Shown here piece by piece: positions 1 through 6,020 of a DNA stretch of 6,020 bases. Source of the stretch: JAJPJG01 sp034667645 (lineage in GTDB: Bacteria; Verrucomicrobiota; Verrucomicrobiia; Chthoniobacterales; Chthoniobacteraceae); contig JAXDQV010000122.1 of assembly GCA_034667645.1 (NCBI GenBank), forward strand, positions 1 to 6,020, written 5' to 3'. The notes under the pieces are model-generated. The model had not been told where the DNA came from and did not search any database. It saw nothing but the letters and a program-made list of their open reading frames with translations. How positions within the stretch are numbered: position 1 is the first letter of the stretch; each line of letters starts with the position of its first letter. Position numbers and translations under genes: made by a program.

Positions 1-887
1 TGAAAATCGGCCTGACAGGCGCGAGCGGATTCATCGGACGCCTCGTCATCGAGCTGGCGACGCAACGCGGGCACGAAGTCGTCGCCTTTTCCCGTAATCC
101 CGAAAAACCCGTTCGCGGCTGTGTCGAAACGCGCGGGTTTTCACTCGACTCGATTCCGGACGTGAGCGGCTGCGACGTGATCATCCATCTCGCGGGCGAG
201 AATGTATTCGGGCTGTGGACGAAGGCGAAGAAGCGGCGGATTCGCGACAGCCGAAAGTTCGGCACGCGGCGCCTAGTTGACGCGATGCTCGCCAGCCGGA
301 ACGGCCCGCGCGTGCTCGTGAGCGGCTCGGCCGTCGGCTTTTACGGAGACACGGGCGAGCGGATCGCGGATGAAGATGCGCCAGCGAGCCACGGTTTTCT
401 TGCCGAGGTCACGCGGACGTGGGAAGCGGAGGCGCTCCGAGCGCGCGAGGCCGGCGTGCGCGTGGTGCTGCTCCGCACGGGCATTGTGCTCGGGAAAAAC
501 GGAGGGGCGCTCGCGGCGATGAAACCGGTATTTCAGCTTGGCCTCGGCGGAAAACTCGGCACCGGCCGGCAATGGATGCCGTGGATTCATCTCGATGACG
601 AGGTGGCGCTCGCGTTGTTCGCGGCGGAAACTGAAAGCGTCTCTGGCCCGGTGAATGCCGTTTCGCCGGAGCCGGTGCGCAACGCGGAGTTCACGCGCGA
701 GCTGGCCGTGGCGATGCATCGCCCGGCGGTTTTTACAGTGCCGGCCTTCGTGCTGCGGATGTTCACCGGGGAATTCTCGCGCGAACTCCTCGACAGCAAA
801 CGCATCGCGCCGCGACGCGCGCTCGACGCCGGCTTCGAGTTCCGTTTTCCCACACTGAAACCAGCTCTCGCGGACGCGTTGCGCTAG
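1..887 (+). CDS. TIGR01777 family NAD(P)-binding epimerase (YfcH/SDR39U1-like), first base of start codon outside window
   Basis: This is an extended short-chain dehydrogenase/reductase (SDR) of the TIGR01777 family, which includes E. coli YfcH and human SDR39U1. The family binds NAD(P) in the cytoplasm; its substrate is not settled. The reading frame is open from the left edge, and bases 1-2 (tg) look like the end of an ATG, giving 295 residues, normal for the family. Residues 1-14 read MKIGLTGASGFIGR, the Rossmann GxxGxxG dinucleotide loop. Family signatures follow in order: HLAGEN (63-68), SGSAVGFYG (108-116) with the active-site-type Tyr, RTGIVLG (about 159-165), GRQWMPWIHLDD (189-200), and a C-terminal DUF1731-type region (about 248-293) ending in the usual GF-F-P-L-AL pattern. 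An internal GTG at 162 could be mistaken for the start, but it would remove the whole nucleotide-binding loop. The gene is codirectional with the HAD gene, 62 bases upstream of it. Family assignment is firm; the biological role is not. Confidence 0.93.
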   Translation, partial: KIGLTGASGFIGRLVIELATQRGHEVVAFSRNPEKPVRGCVETRGFSLDSIPDVSGCDVIIHLAGENVFGLWTKAKKRRIRDSRKFGTRRLVDAMLASRNGPRVLVSGSAVGFYGDTGERIADEDAPASHGFLAEVTRTWEAEALRAREAGVRVVLLRTGIVLGKNGGALAAMKPVFQLGLGGKLGTGRQWMPWIHLDDEVALALFAAETESVSGPVNAVSPEPVRNAEFTRELAVAMHRPAVFTVPAFVLRMFTGEFSRELLDSKRIAPRRALDAGFEFRFPTLKPALADALR

Positions 888-893
888 CCTCGC

Positions 894-924
894 ACCGGCG
901 CGTGCATTTCGCGCTTTAGCCGGT
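894..924 (+). terminator. GC-rich hairpin between the epimerase and HAD genes (possible terminator or processing element)
   Basis: The gap 888-949 holds a stem-loop. GCGCG (898-902) pairs with CGCGC (910-914) around a 7-base loop. Flanking ACCG (894-897) pairs with CGGT (921-924) across a 6-base bulge on the 3' side, giving nine pairs in all. It starts seven bases after the epimerase stop, where a terminator would sit. No run of T follows, so it is not a classical intrinsic terminator. It could act with Rho, protect the 3' end, or be a chance product of GC-rich sequence. I see no convincing promoter for the HAD gene in the rest of the gap. Confidence 0.25.
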
Positions 925-949
925 TCCACGCAGCACGTAGCCTTCTGCC

Positions 950-1831
950 ATGTCTTCACCCCAGAACATCATCGCGATCGTTTACGACTACGATCAGACG
1001 CTTTCGCCGACCTACATGCAGGAGGAGGTGCTGTTCCCGCGCTTTGGGATCGACTCGAAGAAATTCTGGCAGCGCTGCGGAGAGCTGGTGAACGAGCAGG
1101 GCTTCGATGGCGAGCTCGCTTACATGAAAGTGATGCTCGATTACCTCGAGATGGATCGCCCGACCAACACGGAGCTGCGCGAGCTCGGCAAGGACATGAC
1201 GTTTTACAAAGGACTGCCGGAGATGTTTGAGGAATTCAAAAGCGGCCTCCTCACCGCGCAGCACGAGGCGCACGGCATCCGCGTGGAGCACTACATCATT
1301 TCGTCGGGGTTGAAAGTGATGATCGAGGGCTCGCGGCTCGCGCCGTTTTTACGCGCGATTTTTGGCTGCGAATTCGCGGAGGATCCGCAGGGCCGCATCA
1401 TGTTTCCGAAGCGCGTGATCAGCCACACGCAGAAGACGCAGTTCCTTTTCCGCATCAATAAAGGCCTGCTCGATATGTCCGATGACGTGAATGATCACAT
1501 GCCGTCTTCGATTCGGCCCGTGCCGTTTCCGCACATGGTTTACGTCGGCGACGGGCCGACGGATGTGCCGTGTTTCACCGTGATGCGAAAGAACGGCGGA
1601 CAGGCGATAGCGGTCTACAATCCAGACGATGCCTCACGCGTGAGTTTTCGAAAATGCTTTCAGCTTTCGACCCATGCGGATCGGGTAAAACACATCGCTC
1701 CGTCGGATTTCCGGCGCGGGAGCCATCTGCGGCTGCTGCTCGAGCAAATGGTGGAGGAAATCGCCGACAAGATCGTCGAGGAAACCCGCCGCAGCGCTGA
1801 GGAAAGCGTCGTTCCCGCACCGAAGCACTGA
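950..1831 (+). CDS. HAD-superfamily phosphatase, phosphoserine-phosphatase-like (293 aa)
   Basis: This is a cytoplasmic haloacid-dehalogenase-superfamily hydrolase, expected to remove or transfer phosphate through a phospho-aspartate intermediate with Mg2+. All four HAD motifs are present: motif I DYDQT (nucleophile Asp13, acid/base Asp15), motif II in IISSG (Ser118/Ser119), motif III Lys162 in SHTQK, and motif IV GDGPTD (200-205). The long helical stretch between motifs I and II (about 20-110) matches a C1-type cap as in phosphoserine phosphatases. The protein is longer than SerB cores or ThrH (about 205-230 aa), partly through a charged C-terminal helix (about 258-287). An in-frame TAG lies at 938-940, and the next Met (residue 23) would remove motif I, so ATG 950 is the start. 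No Shine-Dalgarno sequence precedes it. It faces thrC tail to tail. The substrate is unknown: phosphoserine, another small phosphomonoester, or (speculatively) phosphotransfer to homoserine. The superfamily call is firm. Confidence 0.9.
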   Translation: MSSPQNIIAIVYDYDQTLSPTYMQEEVLFPRFGIDSKKFWQRCGELVNEQGFDGELAYMKVMLDYLEMDRPTNTELRELGKDMTFYKGLPEMFEEFKSGLLTAQHEAHGIRVEHYIISSGLKVMIEGSRLAPFLRAIFGCEFAEDPQGRIMFPKRVISHTQKTQFLFRINKGLLDMSDDVNDHMPSSIRPVPFPHMVYVGDGPTDVPCFTVMRKNGGQAIAVYNPDDASRVSFRKCFQLSTHADRVKHIAPSDFRRGSHLRLLLEQMVEEIADKIVEETRRSAEESVVPAPKH

Positions 1832-1848
1832 GGCCCTCCGCGTCAGTG
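1826..1848. other. Palindrome spanning the two convergent stop codons
   Basis: CACTGA (1826-1831) and TCAGTG (1843-1848) are perfect inverted repeats around an 11-base loop. Each arm is the last sense codon plus stop (His-TGA) of one of the two facing genes, the HAD phosphatase on the plus strand and thrC on the minus strand. A six-pair hairpin could form in either transcript, which is the place for a bidirectional terminator. No T-run follows in either direction and the stem is short, so it may simply reflect that both proteins end in His encoded by CAC followed by TGA. Confidence 0.3.
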
Positions 1849-2928
1849 GATCAAGCGCAGGATTTCGTCTTTCTCCGCCTTCGCGGGAATGATGCTGCCG
1901 CATTGCTCGCGGGCAATGTCGGGGTCTTTGAGCCCATGTCCCGTCACCGTGCAGACGATCGTCGAGCCGTCTGTGATTTGAGAAAACGGAAACGCCGCGC
2001 CACTCCCCTCGTCCGCACACTTAAACAACCCCGCGATGGAGGCCGCGCTTGCAGGCTCGACGAAAATTCCTTCGTGGCTGGCCAGCCAGCGCTGGGCATC
2101 GAGAATTTCCAGGTCGGTGACGATGTCGATGGCACCGCCCGAGTCTTTGATCGCTGCGGCGGCGAGTTGCCAGCTCGCGGGATTTCCAATGCGAATCGCG
2201 CTCGCGACCGTCTCTGGATCGGCCACGATCCGGTTGTGAAAGATCGGTGCGGAACCGGCAGCCTGAAAACCAATCATCCGCGGAAGTTTAACACTCCGTT
2301 GCGCTTTGTGAAACTCCTGGTAGCCCATCCAATACGCCGTGATGTTGCCCGCGTTGCCGACCGGAAGCAGGTGCAAATCCGGCGCGTCTTTCAGTTCATC
2401 CACGATCTCAAACGCGGCGGTTTTCTGACCCTCGAGACGGAAGGGGTTGATCGAGTTTACGATCGACACCGGCTCGGTGGCGCCGATCTCGCGCACGAGC
2501 CGCAGCGCATCGTCGAAGTTGCCATCGATCGCCACCACTTTCGCGCCATACATGAACGCCTGCACGAGCTTGCCCATCGCAATTTTGCCGGCGGGCAACA
2601 GCACGATGCATTCGACGCCAGCACGTGCGGCGTAAGCAGCGGCCGCGGCGGAGGTGTTTCCCGTGGAAGCGCAAATCACGGCTTGCGCACCCGCCTCGAC
2701 GGCCTTGGAAATCGCCATCGTCATGCCGCGATCCTTGAACGATCCCGTCGGATTCAAGCCTTCGTATTTGATGAAAACTTCGCAGCCGCGGCCGACGCGT
2801 TCGCTCAGGCGCGGCGAATGAATCAGCGGTGTCGAGCCCTCGTTCAGCGACACCACGGGAGTCGCCTCTGAAACGGGCAGATATGCACGGTAACGCGCGA
2901 TGATCCCGCGGTCGTGAACGTTTTTCAT
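1843..2928 (-). CDS. thrC: Threonine synthase
   Basis: This PLP-dependent enzyme converts O-phospho-L-homoserine to L-threonine and phosphate, the last step of threonine synthesis, in the cytoplasm. With the start at 2928 it has 361 residues, normal for the short bacterial class (B. subtilis-like, about 350). Visible motifs are the PLP-lysine motif NPTGSFKDRG (59-68, Lys65), ASTGNTSA (87-94), the conserved NPFRLEGQKT (161-170), the phosphate-cradling GNAGN (191-195), EPASAAS (291-297) and TGHGLKD (329-335), whose Thr contacts the PLP ring nitrogen. An in-frame ATG at 2976 would add 16 residues but lies 52 bases inside hom. ATG 2926-2928 overlaps the hom stop as ATGA, the usual sign of translational coupling, and no Shine-Dalgarno sequence is present, so it is preferred. 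The gene shares a transcript with hom. It is closest to plant/Bacillus-type ThrC, not the longer E. coli/yeast class. Confidence 0.95.
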   Translation of the reverse strand: MKNVHDRGIIARYRAYLPVSEATPVVSLNEGSTPLIHSPRLSERVGRGCEVFIKYEGLNPTGSFKDRGMTMAISKAVEAGAQAVICASTGNTSAAAAAYAARAGVECIVLLPAGKIAMGKLVQAFMYGAKVVAIDGNFDDALRLVREIGATEPVSIVNSINPFRLEGQKTAAFEIVDELKDAPDLHLLPVGNAGNITAYWMGYQEFHKAQRSVKLPRMIGFQAAGSAPIFHNRIVADPETVASAIRIGNPASWQLAAAAIKDSGGAIDIVTDLEILDAQRWLASHEGIFVEPASAASIAGLFKCADEGSGAAFPFSQITDGSTIVCTVTGHGLKDPDIAREQCGSIIPAKAEKDEILRLIH

Positions 2929-4223
2929 GTGCCGAAGGATTCGACCCGCATCAGGCGCGGCGGACGCTTTACGCAATCCAATTTGCCGATTCGCTCCACC
3001 GCGGCGTTCATCTGGCCGTTCGTCGCATAATGGATCATCAGCACCAGCGGCACGGCGTCCGCTTCGTGTTCCTCGGGTTGGATGACAGACAAGATGCCGA
3101 TATTCAGCTCGCCCAAAATCCCCGCCACCCGCGCCAGGACACCGGGCTGATCGAGCACGGAGATCCGCAGGTAGTATTGGCAGACGATCTGCTCGATCGG
3201 CTTGCAGGTTCCGTAGAGTCCGTGCGGCGTGAAGCCGTAGCTCGGACGCGGTGATTCCAGCGCCACCGCGGCCTCGGCGAGATCGCTGATCACCGCGCTC
3301 GAAGTCGGATCCTGGCCTGCGCCGCGTCCATAAAACAACGTCTCGCCCACGACATCGCCATGGACGGCAATCGCGTTAAACACTCCTTTAACGGATGCGA
3401 GCACATGTGCTTGCGGGATCAACGTCGGATGCACACGCACCTCGATCTCGCTCCGGCGTCCCGCCTTGATGACCGCGAGCAGTTTGATCACGTAGCCAAG
3501 CTGCTTCGCAAAGCGAATGTCAGCGGCGGTGATTTGCTCGATTCCCTCGACGTAGACTTTGTCAGTGCCCACCCAGAATCCGTAGGCGAGCGACGCCAGG
3601 ATGATCGCCTTGTGCGCGGCGTCCCAGCCGTTGATGTCGAGCGTCGGATCGGACTCGGCAAAGCCCGCCTCCTGCGCCTCGCGCAGCGCTTCGGCAAAGC
3701 TCAGGCACGACTCGCTCATGCGGGTGAGGATGAAATTGCAGGTGCCGTTAATGATGCCGTGCATCGATAAAATGTGATTGCCGATGAAGGCTTCGCGCAC
3801 CGCCTTGATGATCGGAACTCCGCCAGCCGCGGCTGCTTCGAAAAACACGGGGATCTTGTTCGCCCGGGCGGCATCGAAGATTTCCTGCCCGTGCTCTGCC
3901 AGCAATGCCTTGTTGCCCGTCACCACGATTTTTCCGCGCTCAATGGCCCGTAAAACGAGGCTCAGAGCGGGTTCCACGCCGCCGATGAGCTCCACGACGA
4001 TTTTGATTTCCTCGTCGTCGATCAAGTCTTCCCAGCGGGTCGTCAACAAGGCGGCGGGCGCGGCAACCTCGCGGGCCTTCGCGAGATCGCGCACGACAAT
4101 TTTTTTAACAACCAGCTCCAACCCCAGCCGTTCCATCAAAAGCACGCGGTTGTGGGCCAGGTGTTTATACACCCCTGCGCCCACGTTTCCCATGCCTGCG
4201 AGACCGATGTGAACTTGCTGCAT
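2925..4223 (-). CDS. hom: Homoserine dehydrogenase with C-terminal ACT domain
   Basis: The enzyme reduces L-aspartate-4-semialdehyde to L-homoserine with NAD(P)H, the branch step toward threonine and methionine. It has 432 residues, the usual length of stand-alone bacterial Hom. The N-terminal Rossmann domain opens with GLAGMGNVG (7-15); GNKALLA (103-109) carries the catalytic-type Lys105; GIINGTCNFILT (156-167) and the substrate region GFAESDP to DAAHK (187-205, with Glu190, Asp201, Lys205) follow. A C-terminal ACT domain (about 351-425) begins YYLRISVLDQPGVLARVAGI and suggests allosteric control, classically by threonine, although the effector cannot be read from sequence. It is not fused to aspartate kinase. 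The ATG at 4223 puts the dinucleotide loop at the expected distance from the N-terminus. No Shine-Dalgarno sequence lies upstream. It is the first gene of the hom-thrC pair and overlaps thrC by ATGA. Confidence 0.96.
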   Translation of the reverse strand: MQQVHIGLAGMGNVGAGVYKHLAHNRVLLMERLGLELVVKKIVVRDLAKAREVAAPAALLTTRWEDLIDDEEIKIVVELIGGVEPALSLVLRAIERGKIVVTGNKALLAEHGQEIFDAARANKIPVFFEAAAAGGVPIIKAVREAFIGNHILSMHGIINGTCNFILTRMSESCLSFAEALREAQEAGFAESDPTLDINGWDAAHKAIILASLAYGFWVGTDKVYVEGIEQITAADIRFAKQLGYVIKLLAVIKAGRRSEIEVRVHPTLIPQAHVLASVKGVFNAIAVHGDVVGETLFYGRGAGQDPTSSAVISDLAEAAVALESPRPSYGFTPHGLYGTCKPIEQIVCQYYLRISVLDQPGVLARVAGILGELNIGILSVIQPEEHEADAVPLVLMIHYATNGQMNAAVERIGKLDCVKRPPRLMRVESFGT

Positions 4224-4237
4224 TTTGCGGAGGCGAA

Positions 4238-4266
4238 AATATCGGCAGCGCGCCAGAGAGTGTCGA
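4238..4266 (-). promoter_or_regulatory. Candidate sigma70-type promoter for hom-thrC
   Basis: On the minus strand, TCGACA (4266-4261, five of six matches to TTGACA) is separated by exactly 17 bases from GATATT (4243-4238, four of six matches to TATAAT). The -10 box ends 14 bases before the hom ATG, so transcription would begin only about 7 bases upstream of the start codon and give a nearly leaderless mRNA. This agrees with the absence of a Shine-Dalgarno sequence. The gap is only 82 bases, so this is the most natural promoter site if hom-thrC is not read through from the upstream gene. The evidence is consensus matching by eye only. Confidence 0.35.
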
Positions 4267-4278
4267 GAAATAGTCGAG
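4262..4278 (-). repeat. Short tandem direct repeat GTCGAG-N5-GTCGAG upstream of hom
   Basis: GTCGAG occurs at 4262-4267 and again at 4273-4278 with an 11-base period, about one helical turn. Each copy contains the self-complementary TCGA. The first copy overlaps the candidate -35 box of hom, so the pair could be operator half-sites for a regulator bound on one face of the DNA. Six-base repeats are common by chance and no known regulator is recognised. Confidence 0.2.
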
Positions 4279-4280
4279 CC

Positions 4281-4300
4281 GCCGCCGGCAAAAGCCAGGC
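4281..4300 (-). terminator. Weak hairpin just after the polysaccharide gene stop
   Basis: Reading the minus strand after the TAG at 4308-4306, CUGGC (4298-4294) pairs with GCCGG (4289-4285) around a UUUU loop with one G-U pair. Two more pairs are possible beyond a 2-base bulge. It lies where a terminator of the upstream gene would be expected, before the candidate hom promoter. There is no U-run after the stem, so it is weak as an intrinsic terminator. Confidence 0.22.
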
Positions 4301-4305
4301 GCAGC

Positions 4306-6020
4306 CTAGTTCGCCGGCGACGGAGCTGGACTGGGGCTCGGTGCCTCTTCTTCCATGTCCTCCGGGTCGATCACTGGAGCGGGAACGTCCGGATTCGCCT
4401 GCCGAAAAGGGGTCAGAATCGTTTCGACCGCGTCAAGTCCGGACCGTGCCATTTTGTTCGATGGATCAAGTTCCAGCGCGAGCTGAAACTGCGTCTGTGC
4501 CTCAATCCATTGATGCTGCAATTGATAGTGCATGCCGTAGTAAGCGGCCACGAGGCTGTTGTTGCCATCGAACTCGACGGCGGTATCAAGCTGCTCTTCC
4601 GCGAGATCGAACTCGCGCATTTCGTCATAGGTTTGCGCCAACTTCAGGATGCTGCGGACGTCGTGCGGAAACAGAGCCAGACCTTTCTTAAACATTTCCA
4701 CGGCTTCCTGCCGCGTTTCGGGCGGAAGCATCTGCTGCTCGGCCATCTCGCGGGTTGCCTCGCCGTAGTAATAGCAGAGGTCGGGATTGGCTTTTTCATA
4801 CTGCATGGCCTTGCCCGCAAAAGTCCGCACGTCCGCCAGCTGATAATCCCGCAACGCCGCCCGCGCCTTTTCTGCGAACCACTCGCCCGGCAATTTGGGC
4901 AAACCATAGGCGAGCCCCCCAACTGACAATCCCGCGAGCAGAAGGCGGGAGACGCCGCTGAGTGTTTTCGAAAACGCGCCTTTTAAGCCGAGACCGAGCG
5001 AAGGATTTGCAACCATCCCGAAAACCCACGCCATCAGAAAAGCGTTCGCCGGAATGTGCAGGTTGAAATCCACGATCGAGTGAAGCGCGTAAGCGCCGAT
5101 CGCGCTCATGGCTCCGATCTGAAGCGCGAGTTGATTCGCGGGCGCCTCGCCTTCGTCGGCCCGCCGATGCGCAAGCGCAGTGACGTTTTTCACCCCCGCG
5201 ACCACGTGCGCTCCGAAAAAAATCGCGAATAGAACCGCGCCCGCGCTCCCATATTCCGCGAGGAGATGGAGGTAGTCGTTGTGGACATAAATCGGGTCGT
5301 TTTGCACCCGAGGATCGCGGAATATCCGGCCGTAATAGAGATAAGTCCCGCTGCCCGTTCCGACCCAAGGCTCGATGTGAAATTCCTCGATCGCGGCTCG
5401 CCACAGCAAAAAGCGCATGTTTTCCGGATCGTTGATTTCGCGAACACGATGCTTGAGCGTCGAGCTCTGCAGGAGCAGGACTGCCGCAAGCACTGCGGCC
5501 ATCCCGAGAATCGCGAGGCCTGCCAGCGCTTTCGGCAGGAAGCGCTTCCTGTCCACACGCCGCAGCGCGGCCGCGCTGAGGATGGCGAAAACTCCCAAGC
5601 CGAACGCGAAGCTCAGATATCCGCCACGACTGCCCGAAATCGCGATTCCGAGAAGGAAAAAACACGCCGCATACACCAGCAGCACCTTGGTCGCGACGCG
5701 AAAACTTCCCCAGCAGGCGACGCTGATCGTCAATAGCGCAAGCACCTCCATCAGGCCTGCGAAATGATTTGGCGAAATGTAAAATCCGCTCGCTCTCCAC
5801 AGCGTGTCGGTGCGGTGAATCCATGGCAAAAGCATAAACTGGTCGCCGCGTTTGAACTGGATGATGCCAACCACGACGTGAGCGGCTCCGAACAGCAGGA
5901 GTCCCCAGAAAATGGACAATCGCCACATTGCTCGAGGCAGGAAAAGGGCGACCGTCAGATAGACGATCAGGGATCCCGCGAGAATGATGAAGTCGGGGCG
6001 CGCGAGGTAATCGACCGGCG
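4306..6020 (-). CDS. Wzy_C / O-antigen-ligase-like multi-spanning membrane protein with C-terminal TPR region, 5' end outside window
   Basis: The inner-membrane protein resembles the Wzy_C superfamily, which covers O-antigen ligase (WaaL), some polymerases and PglL-type oligosaccharyltransferases acting on lipid-linked glycans at the periplasmic face. The frame stays open to the right edge, so ATG 5928 is internal; 30 further codons include a membrane-like stretch (FIILAGSLIVYLTVALFL). Counting from Met 5928, hydrophobic spans lie near 4-24, 56-73, 79-98, 104-121, 133-154, 229-246, 269-286, 294-308 and 327-345. Superfamily signatures are SPNHFAG (52-58), SGSRGG (98-103), GTGSGTY (190-196) and the loop HNDYLHLLAEYG (216-227) with its conserved His. 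TPR-like helices follow at about 383-491, ending in LALELDPSN, then an acidic and Pro/Ser-rich tail (521-540). Upstream membrane spans are missing. Ligase, polymerase or oligosaccharyltransferase cannot be distinguished without genomic context. Confidence 0.85.
   Translation of the reverse strand, partial: PVDYLARPDFIILAGSLIVYLTVALFLPRAMWRLSIFWGLLLFGAAHVVVGIIQFKRGDQFMLLPWIHRTDTLWRASGFYISPNHFAGLMEVLALLTISVACWGSFRVATKVLLVYAACFFLLGIAISGSRGGYLSFAFGLGVFAILSAAALRRVDRKRFLPKALAGLAILGMAAVLAAVLLLQSSTLKHRVREINDPENMRFLLWRAAIEEFHIEPWVGTGSGTYLYYGRIFRDPRVQNDPIYVHNDYLHLLAEYGSAGAVLFAIFFGAHVVAGVKNVTALAHRRADEGEAPANQLALQIGAMSAIGAYALHSIVDFNLHIPANAFLMAWVFGMVANPSLGLGLKGAFSKTLSGVSRLLLAGLSVGGLAYGLPKLPGEWFAEKARAALRDYQLADVRTFAGKAMQYEKANPDLCYYYGEATREMAEQQMLPPETRQEAVEMFKKGLALFPHDVRSILKLAQTYDEMREFDLAEEQLDTAVEFDGNNSLVAAYYGMHYQLQHQWIEAQTQFQLALELDPSNKMARSGLDAVETILTPFRQANPDVPAPVIDPEDMEEEAPSPSPAPSPAN

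Noticed and set aside
162..887. Epimerase gene starting at the GTG at 162
   Set aside because: The same frame is open to the left edge and encodes the GxxGxxG nucleotide-binding loop there, so the real start is at the edge.
273..959. Open frame of 228 codons on the minus strand over the epimerase gene
   Set aside because: It is a shadow of the epimerase frame: Arg/Ala/His-rich, no motif, and it runs through the hairpin gap into the HAD start.
1846..2871. Long open frame of 341 codons on the plus strand opposite thrC
   Set aside because: It lies antisense to a gene with full threonine synthase motifs. Its product is rich in Arg, His and Asp without recognisable domains, as expected for a shadow frame in GC-rich DNA.
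2929..2976. Upstream ATG giving thrC a 16-residue N-terminal extension
   Set aside because: It would start 52 bases inside hom; the extension has no family similarity that I recognise, and the ATGA overlap start at 2928 fits family length and operon habit better.
4224..4305. Threonine attenuator or riboswitch leader before hom
   Set aside because: The gap is too short, there is no Thr/Ile-rich leader peptide, and no riboswitch core is visible.
4796..5926. Open frame of 376 codons on the minus strand in another frame of the membrane protein
   Set aside because: It is Arg/Ser/Gly-rich without membrane spans or motifs, while the overlapping frame has clear Wzy_C signatures. No sign of a frameshift between them.
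4306..5928. Membrane protein starting at the ATG at 5928
   Set aside because: The frame continues without a stop to 6020 and encodes another membrane-like segment, so the gene is cut by the window edge, not started there.

Overview
The window is compact, GC-rich bacterial DNA with five protein genes and almost no spare sequence. No tRNA, rRNA, CRISPR array, insertion sequence or phage gene is visible. Its best-supported content is housekeeping: amino-acid biosynthesis, a conserved SDR-type epimerase, a HAD phosphatase and a cell-surface polysaccharide enzyme. The organism is probably Gram-negative. The lack of Shine-Dalgarno sequences before the visible starts, the TPR-tailed O-antigen-ligase-like membrane protein and the style of the Hom and HAD proteins suggest a Verrucomicrobiota-like (PVC group) bacterium. 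That placement is an inference from remembered family features, not from a search.

Layout. Positions 1-887 (+) hold an almost complete TIGR01777/YfcH-type NAD(P)-binding epimerase; only the first base of its probable ATG is missing. A 62-base gap with a GC-rich hairpin follows. Positions 950-1831 (+) hold a HAD-superfamily phosphatase of phosphoserine-phosphatase style with all four HAD motifs. Its stop lies 11 bases from the stop of the convergent gene thrC (minus strand, 1843-2928). thrC lies directly downstream of hom (minus strand, 2925-4223), and the two overlap by the four bases ATGA. An 82-base gap holds a hairpin, a short direct repeat and a candidate promoter for hom-thrC. From 4306 to the right edge (minus strand) runs the 3' part of a multi-membrane-span Wzy_C/O-antigen-ligase-like protein with a C-terminal TPR region and a Pro/Ser-rich tail; its N-terminus lies outside the window.

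How the genes work together. Hom reduces aspartate semialdehyde to homoserine, and ThrC turns O-phosphohomoserine into threonine. They form a translationally coupled pair. The intermediate kinase step (homoserine to O-phosphohomoserine) has no recognisable gene here. The neighbouring HAD phosphatase raises the speculative possibility of a ThrH-like phosphotransfer, although an ordinary phosphatase role with a kinase encoded elsewhere is more likely. The epimerase and the polysaccharide gene have no evident functional link to threonine synthesis.

I saw nothing that looks like a new defence, mobile or RNA system. The points worth a second look are modest: the missing kinase beside a HAD phosphatase, the membrane-enzyme/TPR fusion, a near-leaderless candidate promoter, and a small palindrome built from two facing His-stop ends.
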